Shown here piece by piece: positions 15,953 to 25,000 of a DNA stretch of 27,709 nucleotides; the first letter of the stretch is position 1, and each line of letters opens with the position of its first letter. The DNA comes from a virus. The DNA lies in the IMG/VR virus record IMGVR_UViG_3300017745_000037, positions 1 to 27,709 of that record; one strand, written 5' to 3'. Both the position numbers and the translations under genes were made by a program. The notes under the pieces were generated by a model. That model ran no database searches, was not told the origin of the DNA, and saw nothing but the letters and a program-made list of their open reading frames with translations.

Positions 15953-16530
15953 ATTTTTAAATTTTGGAATTCTTTTTTATATGTTTTTAAAAAATGAGAT
16001 ATATATTTTGTATTCTGAAATCTCGCTTTTCTAACTTTCTTTTTGGACTGTATACCAAAACCAGATCTACTTGCATCTGATTTCTTTTTTAAATAATAAC
16101 CAAGACCAGATAATCCTGTTTCCATAGATTGTGCCCAACTTCTACCAGTCATATATGGTAGAGGAGTCGCTTTAAATATGTCTTCGGCTTCTGGCAACTG
16201 AACAGAAAATGTAGCACCTTTTGTTGATCTTTGACCTATGTTGATTGTTGTTGTATTTAAAAGATCTAAAATAGGAGCTATTGGGTCATCGCCTTGTTCG
16301 AAACCAATAAATGAAAAAAGATTTGTAACTCCTCCAAGTGTGCCACTAATATTATCAGCCTGGACTCCAGCTTTTATTTCTTGAGTAATTGGGTGATTTA
16401 AAAAATCTGTTATCATTTCTTTCTTTTTCTGGGCAAAAGAAGATTTAATCAGTTTCCTGACCGTTGGTAAAACCAAAGCACTTGATTGTGATCTTAAAGA
16501 TTTTTGTATTTCTAGAGTTAACAAAGACAT
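15949..16530 (-). CDS. Tail-completion/neck protein candidate (HK97 gp10-like position)
   Basis: This 193-residue protein has a basic helical N-terminus, a middle with F-L-N-H-P-I-T-Q-E-I and N-I-S-G-T-L-G-G, and a strongly basic, aromatic C-terminus. The H-P-x-T-x-E pattern followed by a Gly-rich loop recalls HK97 gp10-type neck proteins, and the order fits: it follows the head-closure candidate and precedes tail genes. It overlaps its neighbours by 1 base (TAATG) upstream and 4 bases (ATGA) downstream, so the block is translated as one unit. The assignment rests on position and a weak motif resemblance. Confidence 0.45.
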   Translation of the reverse strand: MSLLTLEIQKSLRSQSSALVLPTVRKLIKSSFAQKKKEMITDFLNHPITQEIKAGVQADNISGTLGGVTNLFSFIGFEQGDDPIAPILDLLNTTTINIGQRSTKGATFSVQLPEAEDIFKATPLPYMTGRSWAQSMETGLSGLGYYLKKKSDASRSGFGIQSKKKVRKARFQNTKYISHFLKTYKKEFQNLKI

Positions 16531-16988
16531 TATTCTTCCATTGGTTTGAGATAAAAGTGGTAATACTGTGGCCCAAAAATACCAGTTGGATTACCTTTTG
16601 TTTCTATTGTGTATTTTCTACCCTCGAACTCGCATCTTGTAGCTTCTTTTAATAATTCAAAACCAGTAGCATTAACAGTAATTCTAACTTCGCCATCCAT
16701 AACTGTAAAATCTGATTGGCTGTTTATGTTTCCGTCTGCAAAACCCTTTTCTTTTGCGTCTATATATTTAATTCTTGCTTTAATGGTTTGTTGTTGAACG
16801 GTTTTTGTAACAGTTTTCTTACCACCGCCAGATCTTCCGTATATTCCATTATACTCAGAACTAGCAGCTATTGAAACGGTTTTGCCTTCTTTGAAAACCG
16901 TGATGTTTCTCGCAAAGGTTTCGTGTATGTCATCTATGATTGCTTTAATCGTAGATTTTTGCGATTCTGATATAAGTGGAGTGGCCAT
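16530..16988 (-). CDS. Head-closure (stopper) protein candidate
   Basis: This 152-residue protein has a helical N-terminus, a Gly-rich loop (Y-G-R-S-G-G-G-K-K), and a beta-rich second half with D-G-E-V-R-I-T-V-N and E-F-E-G-R-K-Y-T-I-E ending in a strand H-F-Y-L-K-P. The small beta-barrel-like layout with a Y-x-I strand near the end recalls SPP1 gp16/lambda gpFII-type head-closure proteins. It is first in the minus-strand block. The start is ATG 16988, with the GTGTAA motif 8 bases upstream and no Shine-Dalgarno sequence. The role is inferred from position and fold impression. Confidence 0.45.
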   Translation of the reverse strand: MATPLISESQKSTIKAIIDDIHETFARNITVFKEGKTVSIAASSEYNGIYGRSGGGKKTVTKTVQQQTIKARIKYIDAKEKGFADGNINSQSDFTVMDGEVRITVNATGFELLKEATRCEFEGRKYTIETKGNPTGIFGPQYYHFYLKPMEE

Positions 16989-16996
16989 GTTACTTT

Positions 16997-17002
16997 TTAC
17001 AC
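16997..17002 (-). promoter_or_regulatory. GTGTAA motif (minus strand) before the head-closure gene
   Basis: On the minus strand AAAAAGTGTAAAAAGTAAC is followed directly by ATGG, with 8 bases between core and ATG 16988. It heads the whole minus-strand block. Confidence 0.5.
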
Positions 17003-17009
17003 TTTTTAT

Positions 17010-17015
17010 GTGTAA
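17010..17015 (+). promoter_or_regulatory. GTGTAA motif (plus strand) before the tail-assembly operon
   Basis: TTTTATGTGTAAATAAC precedes ATG 17035 by 19 bases and mirrors the minus-strand copy at 16997-17002. It would start the transcript of the chaperone-position genes. Confidence 0.5.
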
Positions 17016-17034
17016 ATAACCATAGGAATAAGGT

Positions 17035-17334
17035 ATGATAGCGCAAGATTTTCTAAATGATAGATCTCATCATCATATAAGGTTTTTATTTAAATCTTAT
17101 TTAATGTTGTTAGAGGATTTAAAAAAAGAGCATGACATCAGGTACAAAAAGTTGTACGAATTGTTGCCAGAAGATCAACATGATCTAATTAAAATGGCTG
17201 ATTATTTCGATGAAGAATATTACAATCAGTACAGAAAAAAAGTATTAGATATTGGAAATTCTGTTTTGCGAGATTATAATAGTGAGTTAGAAAACTTAAT
17301 AGTTGAATTCAGGTTTAAGGATAATGAAAGATAA
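17035..17334 (+). CDS. Small helical protein at the head of the tail operon (unknown)
   Basis: This 99-residue, predicted all-helical protein is rich in Leu, Tyr, Lys and Glu, with no Cys or membrane segment. It is the first plus-strand gene after the inverted block and overlaps the next gene by 11 bases. Position before two further helical proteins and the tape-measure gene suggests a tail-assembly factor or chaperone, but it is not recognised. An AAGG sequence lies too close to the ATG to be a good ribosome site. Confidence 0.5.
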   Translation: MIAQDFLNDRSHHHIRFLFKSYLMLLEDLKKEHDIRYKKLYELLPEDQHDLIKMADYFDEEYYNQYRKKVLDIGNSVLRDYNSELENLIVEFRFKDNER

Positions 17335-18052
17335 TAAAATTATATATAAATTTAAAACGGATAAAACCATCGAAGAAAAGGTGGAATCCAAAAGAACTAA
17401 TAAAGACGGAGAAGAAGAAATCGTTTTTAAAAATAAAAAGGTTAAAAAACCTCAAACTATCATAATTAATAAGCCTACGCGCAGAATGATAGACGCTGCC
17501 GAAGAATACTATGCTATTCAAGTTAGCCAAAATATTAAAAAAGGCATTGTAACTAAAGCTATGTTGCAAAAAAAATATGCAGATACAGGAGGCTCTCTTA
17601 CTGATGACGAGAGTAGAGATATGATTAAAGCTGTTCAAAAAAGCAACGAATTATCAAATGAAATACAAATGCTAGTTGCCACAAATGGGGACAAGAATAA
17701 AATTGAAGAATTAGAAAACCAGTTGTTAAATTTGAGAAAACATTTGGTTGAATTAGAAAGCTCTCTGCAGGGTATTTACCAAAATACAGCTGATGCTAGA
17801 GCAGAAAGAGCTACATTACTTTGGTATGTTGTTAACCTAACACAAATTCAAAATCAAGAAAAAGAACTAAGTAATTTCTTCGATGGCGTCTTATTGGAGG
17901 ATAAATTAGAAAATTTATACGAAAAAGATGAATCTGGAGATGAGTTTTTTGAAAACGCTTTAGATAAAATCATGAAGATTGTTTCTTATTGGCACTATAC
18001 AGGCGACACTAGTGAAGAAAAAATCAATCAATTTGTAGAAAATGCAGGATGA
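17324..18052 (+). CDS. Tail-assembly-chaperone-position protein 1
   Basis: This 242-residue helical protein starts at ATG 17324; an upstream TTG at 17303 would add seven residues and is less likely. The basic N-terminus (K-N-K-K-V-K-K-P) is followed by a long coiled-coil-like stretch (about residues 95-165, heptad Leu/Ile) and an acidic C-terminus. It overlaps both neighbours by 11 bases. Genes just upstream of the tape measure usually encode chaperones that coat it during assembly (G and G-T in lambda). No family signature is recognised, and I found no convincing in-frame slippery heptamer for the usual -1 frameshift. Confidence 0.45.
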   Translation: MKDNKIIYKFKTDKTIEEKVESKRTNKDGEEEIVFKNKKVKKPQTIIINKPTRRMIDAAEEYYAIQVSQNIKKGIVTKAMLQKKYADTGGSLTDDESRDMIKAVQKSNELSNEIQMLVATNGDKNKIEELENQLLNLRKHLVELESSLQGIYQNTADARAERATLLWYVVNLTQIQNQEKELSNFFDGVLLEDKLENLYEKDESGDEFFENALDKIMKIVSYWHYTGDTSEEKINQFVENAG

Positions 18053-19025
18053 TTTATCATTAAGCATTATAGCAGAAATATTTAACGAATGTACTGAAGT
18101 AAATAGTTCATACGGAATTTTGTATTTGAGGCACTTCTCCCAGATAGAAACTTCGACTAACCTTCTTAAGAAATCCAGATACATTGAAAAAGCTCAAAAA
18201 AAAGGTTTACCTACAGAAAAAGAAGCTTTAGATTTTCTTTTGAAGGAGGGTATGTGGGAAGAAGAGCAAGAAAAAGAAATCAAAAAGAAAAAAGAATTTG
18301 TTGAAAATTTAAAAACTGGTTTAAGTAAGTTACAATTACCATCAGCTAGAGAAAAACACAAAGAGCTAATTAAAGAAGAAGAAAATAAATTTAAAAAAAT
18401 GTCTTTTGATAGATCTGCATTGATTGGTTTAACTGCAGAGACATATGCGGATAAAGTAGTTAACAGAGATTTTTTTGAATCCATAGCATATTTTGACAGA
18501 GATTTTAGAGAACCTGTTTTAAAAAACATTAGTTACGATGCAAAAGAAACTGAATTAGAAATAACTAAAATACAAGAAGAGTTTTTCAAAAAGTTTTCTG
18601 AAAAAAATATATCAACAGCTGTTCTTTCTCCAGCTTATTCAGCTTACTTACCATTTTCTGAAGATATAATGTCTATTTTTGGTAAACCATTAAAAGACTT
18701 GTCTAATTTTCAATTAAGATTATGCTCATTTGGTAGAACCTTTTTAAGTGTATTCAAAAACAGCCCCAAAGAAATACCTGAATACATAGCAAAAGACCCA
18801 GAGTTACTATTAGAATTTGCTGAGTCGTTAAGAAATGAAAGAAAGGGCTCAGATAAGAAAGCTTCTCAAGGAGATGGAGGCTCTGTAATGTTTGGGGCTA
18901 CAAAATCAGACATCGAAGCTGTTAAAAAAGAAAATGAAGACGCTGTAACTTTAGATGAAGCATTAAACAAAGAAGGAAAGAGTGGATTAAACATGCAAGA
19001 TCTTATGAAAATGCATGGCGTTTAA
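18042..19025 (+). CDS. Tail-assembly-chaperone-position protein 2
   Basis: This 327-residue, mostly helical protein has a long, highly charged coiled-coil-like region near residues 70-130 and a more hydrophobic helical domain after it (S-P-A-Y-S-A-Y-L-P-F). A flexible Gly/Ser/Lys-rich linker follows, and the end is a short Met-rich helix (L-N-M-Q-D-L-M-K-M-H-G-V). It starts 11 bases inside the previous gene and ends 21 bases before the tape-measure start, the usual tail-chaperone location. It has its own ATG and does not depend on frameshifting. A tape-measure chaperone role is inferred from position. Confidence 0.45.
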   Translation: MQDDLSLSIIAEIFNECTEVNSSYGILYLRHFSQIETSTNLLKKSRYIEKAQKKGLPTEKEALDFLLKEGMWEEEQEKEIKKKKEFVENLKTGLSKLQLPSAREKHKELIKEEENKFKKMSFDRSALIGLTAETYADKVVNRDFFESIAYFDRDFREPVLKNISYDAKETELEITKIQEEFFKKFSEKNISTAVLSPAYSAYLPFSEDIMSIFGKPLKDLSNFQLRLCSFGRTFLSVFKNSPKEIPEYIAKDPELLLEFAESLRNERKGSDKKASQGDGGSVMFGATKSDIEAVKKENEDAVTLDEALNKEGKSGLNMQDLMKMHGV

Positions 19026-19031
19026 GTGTAA
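19026..19031 (+). promoter_or_regulatory. GTGTAA motif before the tape-measure gene
   Basis: TTTAAGTGTAATTATCC lies at the end of the chaperone-position gene, overlapping its stop, 15 bases before ATG 19047. AGGA immediately precedes the ATG at too short a distance to be a normal ribosome-binding site. Confidence 0.48.
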
Positions 19032-19046
19032 TTATCCTTATAGGAT

Positions 19047-22000
19047 ATGGCCGACGCAAGAATAAATGTAGATTTTATACCAAGGACTAAAAGAGTCGAA
19101 GCCGCGCTTGCGAAGATAAATGCAGCAGCGAAAGGCGTAGATTTTGGAGGGGGAGTTAGGGGTTTAGATAAGTTATCTAGACCTTTGGGTAAAATTACAG
19201 GACAGGCCAACGAATTCCAAAAATCCTTAGAGGCTTCCAATGCTCGTGTTTTAGCTTTCGGAGCTTCGGTTGCTGTAATAAATAAACTATCAGAAGCATT
19301 TGGTTCTTTGGTTAGTAATACAGTTAAAATTGAAGCAGCGTTTACTAAAATAGGTACAATTTTAGGTGGAACTAGAGAAGACTTAGAAAAATTTGGAAAT
19401 GGTATTTTTAGAGTAGCCCAACAAACTGGTAACTCATTTGATCAAGTAGCAGAGGGTGCGTTAGAATTAGCTCGTCAAGGTTTAAGCGTTGAAGAGTCCT
19501 TATCAAGAGTTGAAACAGCACTAAAATTAGTTAGAGTTGCGGGTGTCGATTCCCAAAAAGCTGTTGGTGGTTTAACTGCAGCGATCAAAAATTTTGGAGA
19601 TGCAGGTTTAACTGTGGCTCAAATAGCTGACAAGTTAGCAGAAGTAGATACAAGATTCGCTATATCTACTGATGATTTAATAGATGGTCTTAAAAGAGCT
19701 TCCGCCTCTGCTCAAGTAGCTGGAGTTTCTTTTGACGAGTTGTTGGCTGTGGTCACAACTGTTGAAGAAAGAACTCAACGTGGTGGTGCTGTTATTGGTA
19801 ATGCCTTTAAAACTATTTTTGCTCGAGTTAGAAGAACAGACACGCTACAAGCTCTCAAAGATGTAGGTATACAAGTTTTAGATTCTGCTGGAAACATTAG
19901 AGGCGCTATTCCTATATTTAAAGATTTAGGTGTTGTTTTGAATGAGTTAGGAATGCAAAGCACTGAAGCCGCAGGTTTGATAGAAAAAGTCGCTGGTGTT
20001 AGACAGGGTGATATATTAATTAATTTAATTAGAGAACTACAAAAAGGGCAAAATCAATTTGCAAAAGCATTAGACGTTTCAGCTGGAGCATTTGGCGCTT
20101 TGGATAGAAAGAATCAAGAGTATTTAAAAACATTAGATGCTACAATTAATAAATTAGGAGTAGCTGCAGAAAAATTATCTTTTGTTGTTGGAGAAACTGG
20201 ATTTGCTGATGCTGCAAAAAATATCTTAAATACATTTGAAAAAGCCATTACTGGAATAACTGATATATTGGATGGAGATAGTATAGGCTCTAAATTTGCA
20301 AACGGTATTTTAAAAGGTGTTGGAAATATATTAACTGGTCCAGGATTAGCGCTTATAGGAGCTGTATTTATTAAATTATTTAGAGACCTTGCTGTCTTTG
20401 GAATAGATTCTTTAAAAACTTTACTCGGAATAAATAAAGCCTCGCAACAACAAGCGGCTTTACAAGCATCTGTTTTACAAACACTTTTATCTAATCAAGC
20501 TATCCAAGCACAGATTTTAAAACTAGAGGGTGACAAGATAGCGCAAGAACAATTACTTTTACAAGTCTACAATCAGCAATATGCTGCTTTAGCTAAAATA
20601 CAAGGAATTGCTAAAACCGTAACACCAGGATTATTTGGAGCTGGCTTAAGAGGTGGATCTGAAGGTGTAAGTAGAAAAACTGGTAAAGCCTCTGGTGGAT
20701 ACGTTGCTAGTGAAGCTAAAGATGTTTCTAGAGGTGTAGGTGGAGCTCCATCAAGTTCTAAAGTTGTATCGATACCAAATTTTGCTTTTGGTGGAGGTAG
20801 AAAAGGTACAATGGTTGCAAATACAAGCGAATACATTGTTCCTAATTATGCTGGTGGAGGAGACGCTATATTTAATCAAGATATGGTAAAGGCCATGGGT
20901 TTACCTTCTGGAGCAAGAAAGGTAAGAGCTGCTGGAGGATTTATACCCAACTTTGCTTCTCCAGGTAGTGCTGATTATTTTAATAATTTAAGAAGAAGAG
21001 AAAAAAGCGGCAAACAATTAAGTGCAGAAGAAGCAGAAGATTTAGCTGCATACAGAGCTAAAAATAAAGCAAGTGTTCTTAACATGGACGCTAGAAATAA
21101 ATTAGGGGTTGCGGCTTTATTTGGAAAATCTAAAGTAGCAAATCCTACAACAAATTTTGGAAAACTTTCAACTACAGAAAGGGGTATTTTAACTTCGTCA
21201 GGATTTGGAGACGTACAAAAAGTTAGGCTTTCTAATGTTCAAGTTAGGTCTTTAAATAATGCAACTGGAAGTCTTAAAAGAGAAAAAGAAAAAAGCGATA
21301 GAAATGTCATATCAAAATTATTCTCAGAACCAACTTACAATTATGGATCTTCTTTATTAGATTTCTTCTCTGGAGATGAAAAGAATAGAACTTTAGGAGC
21401 AATGAAAAAAAGATCTAATGGTGCAAATTTATTCTCCACTTCTGTATTGGGTGGTATTTTTGAAAGCGCTATTAGATTAGTAACTGGAGGAGCAAAATCA
21501 ATTCCAGATTTTGATTCAGCTCTACAAGATCAAACACCTTTTGATTTTGAAGAAGGCGGAAAAGCTAGTAGTAGATTTAAATCAAGATTTGGATTTTCTT
21601 CATCTTTAATTAAAGCTGATGCTAAAAGAACTGGAGACCCAGAACAAGTAAGAAGTTTAATTGGGAAAGCTATTAGAGATAGAAGTGTATTTACAAGTTT
21701 AAGAAAAAAAGTTTCAACAGCGTCTAATGGTTATGTACCCAATTTTGCAATGGATCCTTTGTCAGAAGCGATACAAAGAGAAAAAGAAGCTGGTTTACCA
21801 ATGAGTCAAATTAGACTTAATCAAAGTGGTAAATTAAGAAATGCTCAAAACCCATTAGGATTAGCAATCACAAACACAAGAGATGAACCAACTGGTAGAA
21901 TACCAAATTTTGCAGAACCCAATGAAAGTAAAGCTTTTGGTTTATTAATTTTGGCGCAGGCAGCCAGTGGTTTAGCTAGTACTTTTGCAGAAGGTAATGA

Positions 22001-25000
22001 AAATTTACAAACATTAATTATGGGGATAGGTAATGCTGTTAGTGTTTTTGCTACAATAGAATTATTACAGGGTCCAATAAAAGGCTTTGGTGATAAAATA
22101 AAATCTTTTGGAACTGACATAGCGACATTTAGACCTGGAATGCGTGGTCCTGGTGGTCAAGCAAGAGGTTTCAAGGGAAGTTTGGGTAGAGGAATTGCAT
22201 CAATAGGAGGAGCTTTACCTGGTATTGCTGGCGGTGTTGGATTAGCTGCTTCTCTAATTCCATTAGTTCTTGAATTAACAAAAACAAAAGATAAATTTAA
22301 AGAACTTAATCAATCAATTAGTCAAATAAGTTTTGGAGATTTAGCTGGAGGAGTAAATAGTGCGGTAAACGCATTTAAACAATCTGTCATCGCTGAACAA
22401 AAAAGAAGAGAAAATTTAGAAGCAGCTGGAGTACCTGTTACTGGAAACACTGCTTTAGATCCAAGAAGAGCTGCGATAGCTGATGCTGATGATTTTATAA
22501 AAAAATTCAGAGAAGAGCAAGTCAATACTACGGCATTTTCTTCTGGTTTTAGTAAGGGTGATAGAGAATTTTTAGGCAAGTCATTACTAATTGACCCAGA
22601 AGCGGTAGAAAATGCTTTTAAAGGGGCAGCGAGAGAAACAATAAAGCCAGGACCAGGAGGTGGTAGATTCGGATCATCTAAGATAGATGCCACAACGATA
22701 GATTTTAATGTATTTTTAAAGCTATTATCTGACGAATTTCAAAAACAAACAAGGGCTCAAGAAGCTTTAGCAGCTAAAGCAACCCTTGAAGGTACTTCTC
22801 CGACAAGATCAGTAGCTCAAGTTCAATCTTCGATTGGAAAAGGGTTAGCACAAGCGACAGGATCAATAGATAGAGATTTACGAGCAGATTTAACTAAATT
22901 GCAAAAACAATCTTTAGGTTTTGATGCTGGCTCAGAGGGTCAAATTGGCCAATTTAAGGAAAGAACACAATCGCAAGAAGACGCTTTGCAAATATTAATG
23001 AAAAATAAAGCGTTGACCGCAGACATCAAAAAACAAAGAGTTGCGATATTAGCTTCTTTCACTAAAGAAGTTGTGGCGAACGAAAAGATTAAAGATCTAA
23101 CCGCAGAACAAGAAGCTAAAATTACTGCTATATTAGGTTCAACAAATGATGTAAATAACGCTGAGAAAGAAATATTTGATATAATGGGGCTTAAAGGAGA
23201 AGAAACCGAAGTCCAACAGGCAGCAATTAGAAAAATTACAGAATCATATTATGAGCAAGAGGCAGCTTTATCACAGCAAGAAACAACAAGAAAAGAAGCC
23301 ATAGAGGATGAAGAAGATTTACTTAAAACAAATAGAGATGTAAATAAGATTTATGAAGAAAGGAATATTGCTTTAGCTAATAACTTATCCGCTAATGCAA
23401 AACTTTTAAGATCTCAACAATATGCATACGACTTAGCTGTACAACAAAACGCACTAACAAGACAAGGAGGAGGTTTAACACCTCAACAAAAAAGAGATTT
23501 AGATTACGCTGAAACAATAGCCTCTTTAACACTTGAAGAGGAAGCTGCACAAAAAACATTAGAAGATTTACTAGATAGACAAGCAACTTTACTAGAAGAT
23601 AAATCAGGAAAAAATGAAGAAGCCTTAAATGATGTCAAAAATGAAATAGACGCGCAACAAACTGTTATAAATAATTTAGAGACAATTAATAATTTAAAGA
23701 GACAAGGTGCTTTAACAAATCAAAACGAAACAGCCTACGATTCATATATTAAAAATTTAAATGAAGAAATTGCAGCTTTATCTGAAACCGCTCCAGTAAG
23801 AATTAGTCAAACTATGGAATCAAGTTTGATGAACGCTTTTGAGAGAGTTGCTAGTGAAGGTTCTGATTCAATAGGATCAGCTTTGGGTAATGTAGCTTTG
23901 GATTTTGGAAGAGCTCTACAAAGAGAAATTATGAATAAAGCTGCTAAAAGCTTAGTGTCTTCTTTTGGTAGTTTTGGTTTTGGCGGTATAGGGAAAGCTC
24001 TTGGTTTTAATACAGGTGGAGTTGTAAAGGGAGGTAATGGAGTAACCGATGATGTACCAGCTTTATTAACTGGAGGAGAATACGTAATTAAAAAATCTGC
24101 CGTAAGAAAATACGGAGTAGGATTTTTAAATGAACTTAATGCAGGAAATGCAATGGGCTACAACCAAGGAGGTTTGGTCGATCAAGGCGGAAGTGATTAT
24201 GGGGGTAAAAAATTCTGGGACGATCCAGGTGGCAACCAAATAGGTGGAGAAGCTTCAAAAGCTAGATTACAAGCAGCTTTAGATAAAGATTTATTTGTAC
24301 CTGGCAGTAGAGGTTTTGGCGCAATGACTGGAAAAGAAACTTTATTAGCTTTTGCCACACAAAATATGACATCTGGATCAACTGATATGGTTTCTCCTGG
24401 CTCTTTAAATTTAGAAACCCAAAGCAGAAGATTGAGTAGTTTTGGTAGATTTAGAGACTCTCCAGCAAGAAGAGAATTAAAAGATGCACAACAACAGGCA
24501 TTTAATTTATTTACTCAACAAGTAGGTGAAGAAAGGAGAGTTGTTGAAGAAAATAGAGCAGCTAAACAAGCTAGAGATGAGCGAAGAAGAGCAATGCGTA
24601 AACAAGCTTTTTTTGACGCAGCAGGTGCTGCTTTTAGTGCTGGCTTGTCAAACAAATTGGCTGGTGGGGATTTCTTTGGTAAGAAATATACTGCAGGAGG
24701 AATTCAAAATGCTATGACGGTCGGCGGAGAAACTTTTGAAGCTGGAACATCTTTTAATCAGTTGCAAAAACAATTCCCTGGTATGGATTTTACTCAAGAG
24801 ATGAGGGTTCCTACAGCAAAAATATTTGGAAAACAATTTTATGGAAGTCAAGTAGTAGCAGGAGCCGATGCTGTGGGGCTTAACCTATTCGATGACGTTT
24901 ACTCAAACTTTTCAGAGTCAATACCTTTTGATATGGGTAATGGATTCCAGGGTAGTTTTTTTAATAGACCTGGCGGAGCAAACGGAGGAATGTTTTCAAC

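Larger units (their letters stand above)
16989..17034. promoter_or_regulatory. Divergent control region with mirrored GTGTAA motifs
   Basis: This 46-base gap separates divergent genes. It contains TTTACAC (16996-17002) and GTGTAAA (17010-17016), a 7-bp inverted repeat with a 7-base spacer. Each arm is a GTGTAA core pointing to one gene: 8 bases from the minus-strand ATG (16988) and 19 bases from the plus-strand ATG (17035). AGGAA and AAGG near 17025 and 17031 lie close to the plus-strand start. Confidence 0.6.

Noticed and set aside
17440-17470. Possible slippery sequence (A-run followed by C) for a tail-chaperone -1 frameshift
   Set aside because: The reading phase does not give the X-XXY-YYZ arrangement, and the downstream gene has its own ATG, so no frameshift is needed.
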